Shown one piece after another: positions 20,624-31,374 of a stretch of 64,000 nucleotides of DNA. Numbering within the stretch: the stretch's first letter is position 1; every line of letters begins with the position of its first letter. Origin of the DNA: Rugalucina vietnamica (taxonomy: Eukaryota > Mollusca > Bivalvia > Lucinida > Lucinidae); assembly GCA_964017185.1 (NCBI GenBank), contig OZ024878.1, forward strand, positions 1,580,501 through 1,644,500, in the 5' to 3' direction. Position numbers and translations under genes: made by a program. The notes under the pieces are model-generated. The model worked only from the letters and a program-made list of their open reading frames with translations. It made no database searches and was not told the origin of the DNA.

Positions 20624-22465
20624 TTAGCTCACCTGAGCCGAAGGCTCACAAGGTTAGCTTATAAGATGGCCATGCTCCGGCGTCCGTCCGTCGTCGTCCG
20701 TCGTCGTCGTCCGTCCACAATTTCAAAGATCTTCTCCTCTGAAACCGCTTGGCCAATCAAAGCGAAACTTCATGTGGAGCGTCCTTAGCAAGGGGGAACG
20801 AAAGTTTATATAAATGGTCCAGGTCACATGACCAAGATGGCCGCCATGGCTATAAATAGCAAAAACCTTTAAAAATCTTCTTCTCCAGAACCAGTGGGCC
20901 GATTTCCACGAAACTTGGTATGTTGCATCGGGGACGTAGGCCCACCATACTTTATATAAATCATGACCCTAGGATGACCTTGACCTATTTTACGGCAAGG
21001 TCAACTTAGGTCGCCAATGCATTTGAATGGGAAAAATGGTAAAATGCTATTTAATGGGTAAAACTTACTGGGAATAGGCAAGTGGACAGAAGATTAATGT
21101 TAATGGAAAATTTTAGTCCCTGAGGGGTTGTCTGTCCCTAACCCGGGGCTATATACATGTATATTTTCATAATAATGAAACATCTTCTCCCCTGAAACCG
21201 CTTGGCCAATCAAAGCCAAACTTCATATGAAGCATCCTTGGGAAGGGGGAAAGAAAGTTTATATAAATGGTCAAGGTCACATGACCAAGATGGCTTCCAT
21301 GGCTATAAATAGAAAAAAAACTTTAAAAATCTTCTTCTCCAGAACCAGAAGGCCAATGATTTTGAAACTTGCTGTGAAGCATCAGTGACTAAAGCTCTAC
21401 AAAGTATATATAAATCATGACCCTGGGATGACCTTGACCTATTTTATGGCAAGGTCAACATAGGCCGCTCGTGCATTTGAATGGGGAAAAGTGTTAAAAT
21501 GTCATTTGTAGGGAAAAACTTGCAGGAAATGGGCAATGGACTTAAGATTGATGATTCTGAAAAAAAACATTTGGACCCCAGGGGTCTGTCTGCCCCCATC
21601 CCGGGGCAATATACATGTATATTACAGTGATATTCAAAGATCTTCTTCTCTGAAACCACTTGGCCAATCAAAGCCAAACTTAATGTGGAGCATTCTTAGG
21701 AAGAGTGAATAAAAGTTTGTATAAATGGTCAAGGTCACATGACCAAGATGGCCGCCATGACTATAAATATCAAATACCCCTTAAAAATCTTCTTCTTCAG
21801 AACCAGAAGGCCTATGATTTTGAAACTTGGCATGAAGCATCAGGCAATAGAGCTCTACAAAGTTTGTATAAAACATGACCCTGGGATGACCTTGACCTTT
21901 TTTACGGCAAGGTCAACTTAGGCCGCCCATGCACTTGAATGTGAAAAAATAAGAAAATGTCATTTATTGGCAAAAATCTTGCTAGGAATGAGCAAATGGA
22001 GAGAAAATTTATGTTTTTGAAAATATTTTGGGCCCAGAGGGTTGTCTGCCCCTGCCCCGGGGCTATATACATGTGTATGGCCATAATATTGAAACATCTT
22101 TTCTGAAACCGCTTGGCTAATCAAAGCCAAACTTTATGTGGAACATTCTCAGGAAGAGTGAATGAAAGTTTGTATAAATGGTCAAGGTCACATGACCAAG
22201 ATGGCCGTTTTATGGCAAGGTCAACTTAGGTTGCCTAAGCATTTGAATGGGGAAAATTGTTATAATGTCATTTGAAGGGCAAAACGTGCAGTAAATTTGC
22301 AAATGACTGAATCTTTATGATTTATTAAAGATATTGACTCCAGAGGTTGCCCTGACCCTGCCCTGGGGTTATATACATGTATATTACCATTCTAGTCAAA
22401 CAAAGTTATTGGTATATATCTCAGGTCTCAGGTGAGCGTTTACAGGACCATTGGTCCTCTGGTAT
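20624..22465. mobile_element. Tandem-unit repeat element with CTCACCTGAG / CTCAGGTGAG ends
   Basis: It begins TTTTTAGCTCACCTGAGCC and ends CTCAGGTGAGCGTTTACAGG with a GGACCATTGGTCC palindrome. Inside are about four head-to-tail units of roughly 450 bp (starting near 20700, 21180, 21630 and 22085). Each has a CTCTGAAACCGCTTGGCCAA block, a GGTCAAGGTCACATGACCAA block and a GGGATGACCTTGACC block. The left end has a run of CGTCC/CGTCGT. No coding capacity is seen. I take it as a non-autonomous mobile element. Confidence 0.6.
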
Positions 22466-23296
22466 ATATTGAGTTATCCTGTATGTAACAGGGAGTGTCA
22501 CTTAGGGTTCTCAAGGCCATGATAGATGGAACAACACCAAGAAGAAGCTTCAAGATGATTTAATGAGTGATGATCAATTCTGGTCTATAAGATATAGAAA
22601 ATATATATCTCAGTAAACAATAATGAGATACAGTAAAGAAAAACTTTACTATAAACTACAAACAAAGATGGCGAAGTGCAATGAAGCGATTACTATCTGA
22701 TTAATGAAAAACTATCAAATACATTTCCAATACACATCGTTAAAATACACAATGTGACGTCATGAACACTTACACAGGTGAATATTTGAACAATGAAAAT
22801 ACATTCTAACGGACAAAATACCACTTATCTCATCCTTTTGTCATAGGGCGAAATAAATGTTAAACATTATATGTGTTTGTCTATATTTTATTTCCCCGTA
22901 ACCATAACAAATCACACCAATTTCCCTTGTTACACTCCTTTATTCTTTAGAACTACGGTCTTCACAGTCTTCACCTTCCATCTTGCTCTCAAACATACAA
23001 GTAGTTAGCGTAGTGTACTAGGAAGCAAACAGTGATTTATAATCCGCGCACTGTTGATTGTCATGTCAATAGGTCGCACATTCCATTTACAGCGTCGAAA
23101 TAGGTAAACACGTTATAAATAGCAATCTGGAAAGTGTACGCCTTTTTCCGGAGAATCAAGAGTTTTTCCTTTTATGCTAAATATATTGAGAATCCAGGAA
23201 AAGTTAACACTGCAGTCATAGTCGTGATAGTACGACCGTGGACCACTAAGTGTTCAGGTATCGATTATATTTTGGTAGGCGTTCGAATCCCATTTT

Positions 23297-23298
<2 letters not shown>
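22466..23298. other. Non-coding stretch with small repeats
   Basis: No gene is seen. A segment near 22645-22700 (TACAAACAAAGATGGCGAAG) recurs at 30010-30060. At about 23265-23295 a GGCGTTCGAATCCC box precedes a T run; this resembles a tRNA B box, so a decayed SINE is possible. Confidence 0.4.

Positions 23299-23347
<49 letters not shown>
23299..23347. repeat. Poly-T tract
   Basis: About 48 consecutive T. Could be the poly-A tail of a minus-strand retroposed sequence. Confidence 0.9.
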
Positions 23348-23535
23348 CCCTCTTATTAGAACACAATAGCCACTCAGTCTTCAAGGATATGGACATGCCG
23401 CTTTTTCTCTTCTTTCCTACAAGACTCGTATATCTTTGCTGGTATGTTTAAATGTTCTGTCGCCCTGTGTTCCACTTCGCAGAATGATGTGAATAACATT
23501 GGATACTGGATAGGTCGATTTTGAAAGCAAAATGA

Positions 23536-24768
23536 GTGTTTCATGTTATAAGATACTGTGAGACAGTGTATGAAACTTCAAATAAAAATTGGTTTTGGTC
23601 AATAAAAAAATCTGGTGAGGTGCTCAGTAAATTGAAGTGTAGAGGGTTCCGTGCGACAAGCTTGTCCACATATGATTTTTCTACTCTGTATACAACATTA
23701 CCACATAATCTAATTAAAGAAAAACTTCTGGATTTGATAGAGTGGACCTTCAAAAGGGCATTAAAAAACTATGGTTCACTTTATTTGGCATGTAATGACA
23801 GAAAGGCTTTTTTCACTTCCTCTGACCAAAGTCGGTATACCCTTTGGTCATGTCAGAATGTGTGCGACGCCTTATCCTATCTCCTTGATAATATTTATAT
23901 TAGATTTGGGACCAAGTTATACAGACAAATTGTTGGAATTCCGATGGGTACAAATTGCGCACCTCTCGTAGCTGATTTATTTTTATACTGCTACGAAAGA
24001 GATTTCATGGATTCTCTTAACCATGATAATCAAGCTGATGTTATCGAGGCTTTTAATTCCACATCTAGGTACCTCGATGACCTTTTGAACATTGACAACC
24101 CTTATTTTGAAGGTATGGTCAATCAAATTTATCCACCTGAACTTCAGTTGAACAAAGCTAATATCTCAGATACCGAAGCCCCCTTTTTAGATCTACATCT
24201 TTCTGTTGCAAATGGATTTGTTTCTTCTAAAATTTATGATAAGCGCGATGACTTTGATTTTGATATAGTAAATTTTGCTTTTTTGGATGGTGACGTTCCT
24301 CGTCGTGCTTCTTATGGTGTATACATTTCGCAACTTATTAGGTTTGCTAGAGTCTGCAATCATGTTACAGACTTCAACGCTCGAAATAAATGTTTAACGG
24401 CAAAACTTCTCCAACAGGGCTATCGGTATCATAAACTTCGAAAAACCTTTTCTAAATTTTATCGTAGACACTATGAATTGATTTCCAAATATAATGTTGG
24501 GTTAAAGACACTTTTAAGTGAGGGCCTTTCGGAACCTGAATTTTATGGTGACTTGGTTTACAAATTAAAGAAACTTAAAGGAATAAATGATTTTTCTCTT
24601 CAGTTCGGAAAAATCATATCACGTTACAGACGTATAGGTTATAACTTGAATGTTATGCGACAGTCTGCATGCTTAGTTTTTAACCCAATCATGGTTGATA
24701 ACTATGCTGCCTTCTTTAATTGCACGCCGGTGGGTCGGGCGTCAGACTCTATGATGGCCCCGACTTAA
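23536..24768 (+). CDS. PLE reverse transcriptase, 5'-truncated copy with open frame
   Basis: This is a 410-codon frame covering the RT from just before the NKNWFWSI block to the natural C-terminus ASDSMMAPT. It includes STYDFSTLYTTLP, GIPMGTNCAPLVADLF, the catalytic [10 protein letters not shown] and the C-terminal extension. It has no stops or frameshifts, unlike the copy at 6588-7975, and served as reference for locating breaks there. Endonuclease and linker are missing (5' truncation), so the UGA region is absent and the copy is not autonomous. The first Met is created by flanking sequence. Confidence 0.85.
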   Translation: MFHVIRYCETVYETSNKNWFWSIKKSGEVLSKLKCRGFRATSLSTYDFSTLYTTLPHNLIKEKLLDLIEWTFKRALKNYGSLYLACNDRKAFFTSSDQSRYTLWSCQNVCDALSYLLDNIYIRFGTKLYRQIVGIPMGTNCAPLVADLFLYCYERDFMDSLNHDNQADVIEAFNSTSRYLDDLLNIDNPYFEGMVNQIYPPELQLNKANISDTEAPFLDLHLSVANGFVSSKIYDKRDDFDFDIVNFAFLDGDVPRRASYGVYISQLIRFARVCNHVTDFNARNKCLTAKLLQQGYRYHKLRKTFSKFYRRHYELISKYNVGLKTLLSEGLSEPEFYGDLVYKLKKLKGINDFSLQFGKIISRYRRIGYNLNVMRQSACLVFNPIMVDNYAAFFNCTPVGRASDSMMAPT

Positions 24769-25389
24769 AGCTATTCATTTTAGTTAGTTGGGGCCGGAGC
24801 TTCTTGTCTGTTGCTTGGCCCACCGGGGTCCAACTGGTGTTTTTCTTTTGCTCCGGAGTTAGTAGGTTATTCGGCGCCCAGGGATCTCCATCGTCGGGCA
24901 GCTTACTCAATCTGTGAGTCCTGGTTTTTGATTCATCAGGATGTTTATCATGATTTATTTGTTTGTTCTTGATGATTCATTGACTAGTTAGAGATTCACC
25001 ACGAGGACCGAAGAACTAACTAAATGTTGTGAACCACTGCAGAAGCTGAGGGTGAGGTTAGGTACCTGTAAAACCGGTTTAAGCCCGCCAGTAACTTTGT
25101 GTTACTGATCGTTCCAAGTCGATACTTCTGTAGTGGTTTTTTTTGTTTTATGTCTTGGTGTTTAAAATTTTTTGTGCTGTTGGCGCCTTATGTATGTTTT
25201 CATATTTTTAGTTAAGTTAAGGTAACTGAGTGGCCACCTATTGGGAAAATAGCTGCTCATTCGGCTTACGATATGTTTCATGGTATAAGTACCTGATTGT
25301 TAGTTTGGTTTTTTCCCACCTCGGTTTTTGGAGTGGGAATCTTTTTCTGATTGCGCCTTTTCCTGATCTTTGCCTACTTGTACCTTTTT
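23542..25389 (+). mobile_element. Penelope-like element, 5'-truncated copy
   Basis: RT fragment followed by the full 3' UTR and RepA ending in TTGTACCTTTTT. It is the best-preserved RT and 3' end in the window. Confidence 0.9.
24743..24810 (+). promoter_or_regulatory. Candidate SECIS element at the PLE stop codon
   Basis: Stem strand 24756-24765 (GGCCCCGACT) pairs with 24786-24795 (AGTTGGGGCC). ATGA is at 24751-24754 and GA at 24797-24798. AAA at 24767-24769 is in the loop, and CAGAC (24743-24747) pairs with GTCTG (24806-24810). The stop codon TAA (24766-24768) starts the loop. Confidence 0.5.
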
Positions 25390-26040
25390 ACTAAAATGAA
25401 TTACACATGTAAAACGTACATGTACATGTAATGCGCCAGTCATGTATATCCACGGCCCCTAAAGGAACGGGAAATAGCGACGCTTTTAACTTTTCAATTT
25501 TAAAACCCCGCTAAAAGCCCGATACTGCGGGGTCATATTTGTGATCATGAAGTCCCTGCTAATAGCCACGGACACCTTAGGCTGACAATACTACGGCAAA
25601 TCTCCGGTACTTCCGGGACTCGTCCAATGTTTAATCCCGGCACTTCAGTCCCACTTTGCCCCCGCTATACCGGGGATACGAATGACTGGTTCATAATACA
25701 AGTGCCACGTACATATATTCATTTATTATATGGCAAGTGATGAAATATAGAGAAATATGTATTAAATATAACCAATATTTGAAAAAGTTATATTTTCACA
25801 TGTGAAAATATAAAGAAGTTATATTTTCACGTGAAAATATACGATTTGGGAATACGCAAATTACGATTCCACCGTTTTATTTCTAATTTATACATAACTA
25901 AATTTTATAATCTATGCTTTTGTTGACGCAATGAACGTTCACACACAATAGCGACGTAATGGCGTGACGTAATGACGTCATTTAAGATTTTGACGTCATA
26001 CGCTTTAGCGTTCTAGAACGACCGTATAATAAAAAGAAAA
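25390..26040. other. Non-coding stretch with palindromes and CRE-like sites
   Basis: No gene is seen. Two palindromes stand close together (25788-25813, centre TTCACATGTGAA; 25820-25839, centre TTCACGTGAA). TGACGTCA occurs at about 25975 and 25990. Confidence 0.6.
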
Positions 26041-26190
26041 TTCAAGTTTTTGGAGTGAATATGAGTTTTATTTCATCTCGTGAATTGAAAAATTATATAT
26101 TTCATTCGTGCCTTCGGCACTCATGAAATATAAAAAATTTTCACTTCACTCAATGAAATAAAACTCGTATTCACTCCAAAAACTTGAATA
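26041..26190. repeat. Foldback (imperfect palindrome, about 150 bp)
   Basis: The left arm from ATTCAAGTTTTTGGAGTGAA is repeated inverted at the right (TTCACTCCAAAAACTTGAAT). The inner parts also pair (GAGTTTTATTTCAT with ATGAAATAAAACTC), and the tip is GTGCCTTCGGCAC. Likely a MITE-type foldback. Confidence 0.75.
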
Positions 26191-27976
26191 TCCTCTATGT
26201 ATGCACACATCATCCTTGTTAATACAGAAACTGAATAACTATTTTAATTAACTATTCCTTACTAGCTATGTATAAATTATATATTAAAATTGAAGTTATA
26301 CTTTTGTGAGAGAATACAAATAAAATTCAGAAGATAATAAACTAATAAATGCATATTGGTTTCGAACCTCAGCCCCCATCCTCATACCTGTACAATATGT
26401 TGTAATGTACGACGGACTCGTAGCCACACGGTTAGTGTTTAACTGGGAATCAATGTAGAAAACGCCCATGACTTAATACGCATGTTTACCTCACGAGGGC
26501 CTGATGGAAGATTAGCTATTGCACATATTTTCATTTGTATGTGTACATGGATATATGCTAAATGTAGATACCCTCTTTACATAAAGTCTTTATTTACTTA
26601 TAACGGACTTCCCGAAAATCTCCGGTACTATGCGTCTAATTTCGTCAGCTTACCTGCACGCCCGTTTTCGAGGATTAGTCGATATTTAAAAGTACAAAAA
26701 CATGACATGTTTACAAAATTGGATTATACCCTACTATTTAAGCGAACTGCGCCTCAACGCTTCAATGCATTCACACTAGTACATTGATTCATTGAACGTT
26801 GTCATCCTTGTATGTTGTTATCCATTATTCAATATATTTATATAATATATTGCAGGTATGTCATTTTATTATTCTCATTATGTCATTCTTTTGTAATTAT
26901 TCTAAGTTCCTTTGTTAGAAGATAATTACTTAGTTGGTAAATTATCATTCGAATACATTTGTACATGGCAAGTTCTCCATATGCCAAGGACATCTATGCC
27001 CTAGATTGGGATACTCCCTAATTGAAAAATATGTCACTTTCAACGACGAAAATGCCTAGGTCTTTATTATTATTGTGTTCTTGCATATTTTGATTGCCAA
27101 TGGCATAATTTATGTCAATTTTAACATTAGTTTGGGAATTCACATTTCTAAGCATTAATGCAATACGATATATATTGAAATAAAATTTATTTTTGAACCT
27201 GTTCTGTATCTCTATAAATACATCTACATAACCTAAATATACTCACCCTGACACCGGTTTGACAAGAAATACGACCATGAATGTTTACAATTCTACAGTT
27301 GATGTCTTTAAAATTGTCCGTAACAACTGTGCTTATACTGTGTTCATGGAAATTTCAGGAAATTATACATTTTCGCCTTGCTGACCTTGTTCCCCCCCTA
27401 GCTCCAGGATGCCACTTTGATATGGTGTGTGAATGTAAAAAACACACAAACTGACGAAAGGGCATGCTGGGTCCCGGGGGGGGGAACACACCTAGAAATA
27501 AATATAAGATTGTAAATTAAAGATCTTATGCACTAAGCTAACATTTCTTTCAAAATAAACTTAAAATTACAAAACAATAAACAATCAATGTGTGGATATT
27601 GTTCAGCATTCATATGACAAACAAGCCCATATTTGTTTGCTTGAAAAGTGCTGTTGACAAACAAATGCAAATCAGTTCAAAGTCTAATGGTTCATTTTAC
27701 CAAAGATGGGGTGGGTTGTGAAAATATTTTGTAGCATTGTCTGGTTTCTGTTAAATCAGCCAAACTGTTTTGTAAACGAAAGTGTATATATTTCGTCTCA
27801 TATAAATGCTAAATTCAGCCCCATAGTCATAACATGAAACTTTCGTCCTCCCAAATCTGAGATTTAGGGACTTCCTACATCTAAGACATAGATGTCCTTT
27901 CGGCATATGTGTGTTGTCACGTCATCAAGGTGGAGTAGCATTACACAACTATTTATTCCATATTGTATGGATTAAG
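26191..27976. other. Non-coding stretch, no gene recognised
   Basis: A 101-codon frame at 26482-26787 has no recognisable domain and is probably chance. A 35-bp block (26764-26798) recurs at 29843-29877. A C-run / G-run pair flanks 27390-27490. Confidence 0.4.
26764..26798. repeat. 35-bp direct repeat, left copy
   Basis: Starts AATGCATTCACACTAG and ends CATTGAACG; identical to 29843-29877. The two copies bracket about 3 kb that includes the element at 27977-29806. Confidence 0.8.
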
Positions 27977-29296
27977 TATAGTCTGATTTTTTTCAATGTG
28001 CAGGGCAGGTGCTTAGCTAAGCCCAGCCTTGGATGATTTCATTGTTGAGATAGGGTCCCAGAGCTGACAATGTATAATTGAGGTAAAGATGACTATGCTT
28101 GTTGTCTTTGTGCTATACCTGTGTTTCACCTGAATGATTTCAAAATAGGTGAAGTGTATGGTAGACACACAAAAACATAAACATTTTGTTTCTAAAATAT
28201 AACCATACTGCTACACTCAAATATTTCTATCAAGTTAGCCAATGCCTCTATTTTTGTAAACAACTCTTTGCTTTACTGATGGTACATGACCGCAGTAGAA
28301 GGTCAATAAAGTACCGTTCGAAAAAATAAAGCGATTCGGAGAACCAGCTGATTTGACTTATTTTTCCTACAAGGTCAGCTCGGTCAAATTAGCAGCAAAT
28401 TTGCAGCATCAAAAACGGTCAAGTTAGCAGCATTTTTACTGCAGCAAAATCGGTCATGTTACATGTAGCAGTAATTTTGCTACAGCAAAAGCAGTCAAGT
28501 TAACGGCAATTTTGCTTGCAGCGTTAGAATTAAATTTGCAGCAGCAAAATACACTCAAGTTAGCGAAAATTTCGCTGCAGCGAAATTGGTCAAGTAAGCA
28601 GCTATTTTGCTGCAGCGAAAAACAGTCAAGTAAGCAGCAATTTCGCTTGCAGCGAACATTTTTGTCGCAGAACGTTTTAACTGGCTTTAATCTAGGTGAT
28701 AACGCATAAGAAAATGACATCTTTTGCCACAATCACCTCTTTTCGACGTCACCTACGAAAAAAGTTCCATGTAAGTGGAAATGTTTGTCACCATTTTTTT
28801 ATTACTTTATTCTTATGATTTTTTTTTCTTTTCGTCTGGCTGTGATCGCTATGTAGAAAATGATGATGAATGCTGCAACATAACTTTTCTAGACCTCATA
28901 TTACCAACTTTATGGATAATGTTGCTGATTTTTTACAGTTTCGTCTGGCTGTGAGTGCTATAGGAAACGAATACTTATGCTGCAAACAATACTTTTTTAT
29001 CCCACCCATAACATAGCTTAAGGACAAAAGTTCCCTGCCAACAGTAAACGTGTCCATAGACTGGGTAATAGGTGGGATAAAAAAACGTCTGTTTTTGATG
29101 ACATTCATCATCTTATTGCGCTCATAGACAGACTTAAACGAAAACGAGAGACCGAATTGTGCCGTAGCTCACCTTAGTGATTTGCTCATCAGTGTAAGCT
29201 TCAAGATAGACGATGATACTCTGGAGCCTTGTCTGTATGAACAATAGACACAATAGACAATAGGTGGCAAAAAGTTTCGCCGCAGCTAACTTGACC

Positions 29297-29333
<37 letters not shown>

Positions 29334-29806
29334 TTATTTATCTATTTTCTTTTTTGCTGCTGCTGCTGCTGCAACAGATTCGCTGCTAACTTTACTGAGC
29401 TGTCAGTAGCACTTTACAGATTGCACTTTTTTCTGCCGCCTTCATTAGTAAATTAGTAATTTAAAGTAAGCCTGCATCATTTGATATTTAATTGTATCAG
29501 AATTAAAGTTTTAAACTTGAAACGAAAAACAGAGAGTCATACAACAAGAATGTTTACCAGGCATTTACTAAGGGAATTTTCATTATGGTCATACATAAAT
29601 ACAGAATATTTTTTCTATGACAGTATGTGTTTACCCATCATTTTCAGTGCATGAAGTTTAATTTTGACACTTTGGTTCAACAATAACAAGTGGGTCAAAG
29701 AAACAGTCCAAGTGAGAACTACCTATTTTTAAATGTAATGGTCAACTTTGTCATTGTCAATCAAAAATTGACAGGCTCCGCCCTGCACATTGAAAAAAAT
29801 CAGACT
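27977..29806. mobile_element. DNA element with 30-bp perfect inverted ends
   Basis: The left end (27977-28006, TATAGTCTGATTTTTTTC...) is exactly repeated inverted at 29777-29806. Inside are tandem degenerate units with GCAGCAAAA...GTCAAGTTAGCAGC (28370-28660) and their inverse near 29270-29400, a poly-T run (29301-29331) and a GCT run. No transposase is seen; probably non-autonomous. Confidence 0.6.
28370..28660. repeat. Tandem units of about 37 bp
   Basis: Around eight degenerate copies of a unit with GTCAAGTTAGCAGC and TTTTGCTGCAGC. Frames across it are not credible genes. Confidence 0.7.
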
Positions 29807-29842
29807 ATACATCCATCCATCCATCCATCCAATGTCAAATGA

Positions 29843-29877
29843 AATGCATTCACACTAGTACATTGATTCATTGAACG
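29843..29877. repeat. 35-bp direct repeat, right copy
   Basis: See 26764-26798. It follows a short CATC microsatellite (29812-29830). Confidence 0.8.
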
Positions 29878-30424
29878 ATGACGAATCCTCACTATAACAT
29901 ATAGTAGTATACCCGCTGATACTTTTAATGAAGAAAACTATACAAACGTACATAAACTATAAGAAGCGTTTCACCTATAATTTTTTTTTATACCTATCAG
30001 ATAAGTTATCTTTACTATAAACTACAAACAAAGATGGCGAAGTGCAATGAAGCGATTACTATGGTTTTAGGGATTACAATAGAAATCGAATACTGGATAC
30101 AGTCACCTAATTTTAAAATCATTAGTTGACCGAAGGGACCATAGAAAATTGTTAGTTGACGCTCCTATTAATACCTGCTACAAAGATATCTATTTCATTC
30201 TGACGAAAGGGTCTGATTAGATGTCCAACTTGTGGCGCTAAAGTTTTACTAGAGGAATTTCACCTGGAATCCAGGGTAAGTTAAGAGATTCCTTTAACCC
30301 CTAGGCCTCCAATAGCTTTCTACTGAACATTCTAAGGTGGTAGTGTTAGTTTAATTAGGTCAGATATGTTGTATTGTTTTATTCAGTCATTTTGGGAATA
30401 ATTGCAGTTTGAATTAATGCCTTT
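29878..30424. other. Non-coding stretch
   Basis: No gene is seen. 30008-30060 repeats a segment also found at 22645-22700. Confidence 0.4.
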
Positions 30425-30705
30425 TTAACATTAATATGGCACAAATTGATAAATACTCACGTATGCAAATTTTGCTTTCCGGTCACATGGACAGATTTGC
30501 ACGTATGCAAAATGTGCGTATACGCAAATTGAGATTTGCACTTGGTCTAGACCAAGTGCAAAATTTGCGTATACGCAAATTTTGCGTATACGCAAAAGTG
30601 GAAAACTTGCGGTCACATGGACAGATTTGCTTACCTGAGTAAAATTTGCATATACGAAAAATTTGCATACGTGAGTAAATCTGTCCATGTGACCAGCCCT
30701 TTAGC
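30425..30705. mobile_element. Palindrome-rich MITE (GCGTATACGC family)
   Basis: Built of repeated TTTGCGTATACGCAAA and TTTGCACGTATGCAAA words around a central palindrome TTGCACTTGGTCTAGACCAA (30536 onward). GGTCACATGGACAGATTTGC occurs twice, and the right end CCATGTGACCAGCCCTTTA is the inverse of the left end seen at 18013. No protein is encoded. Confidence 0.65.
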
Positions 30706-31374
30706 AGATAAATCCCGGTATCGGATGGGAACGGGACGGATTTTTCTCCATGAACCCCTCTAAAGACCCAGGTTCCGTTCACAGTTTCGTACTTTTGAGG
30801 TGGTCCAAAAATTTCAATATTAATGGGTAGGGCATGAAATATTAATGGGTAGGGCATGAAATTGGGCTGTAAATTATCCTCTTTCAATAATTTGCCGACA
30901 TCTTTCCCCCCTCTTGCTTTTTTTTTTTTTTTTTTTTTTTTTCAATGAAACACCCGGTGCGTTTGCTTCCGATTGATATAGGATCATTTTGGAACTGAGT
31001 TTGGAATTTCAGTCAGAACTTTCTAGCCTAAAACCAAACACCGAAATTGTCCACGGTGAACCCCGGTTTGACCCGGTGGTGTCCCGGGTCCCGGTACATC
31101 TAAGCTTACACATATTCATTAAGATATTTGTTAATATTTTATTATGTATCTTTTTATGTAAAATTGCAAATGACCTCTCAAAAAATGTAAAGTCTGTTGC
31201 TCTTCATTAGAAACTGCTGAATCACTGTCATAATCGCCGCCATTTTATTATCAAAGTCATTCTCTTGTTCGTTACTTTTGGAAGAGCAAATACCCGCTAC
31301 CTGTCTAAAGTCATCTTCTGTTTAGTACAAGAACGCCACGGAGGTCGATATCGCACCTGCATCGGGCAAAATAA
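30706..31374. other. Non-coding stretch with poly-T (30917-30942)
   Basis: No gene is recognised. A 16-bp motif with TTAATGGGTAGGGCATGAAA is duplicated in tandem near 30815-30860. Confidence 0.4.

Noticed and set aside
24769..25389. Hammerhead ribozyme in the PLE tail
   Set aside because: Many canonical PLEs carry one, but I found no CUGAUGA...GAAA core in the tail or pseudo-LTR. Naiad-type PLEs are reported to lack canonical hammerheads.
26482..26787. 101-codon frame
   Set aside because: No recognisable motif, not conserved in another copy here; likely chance.
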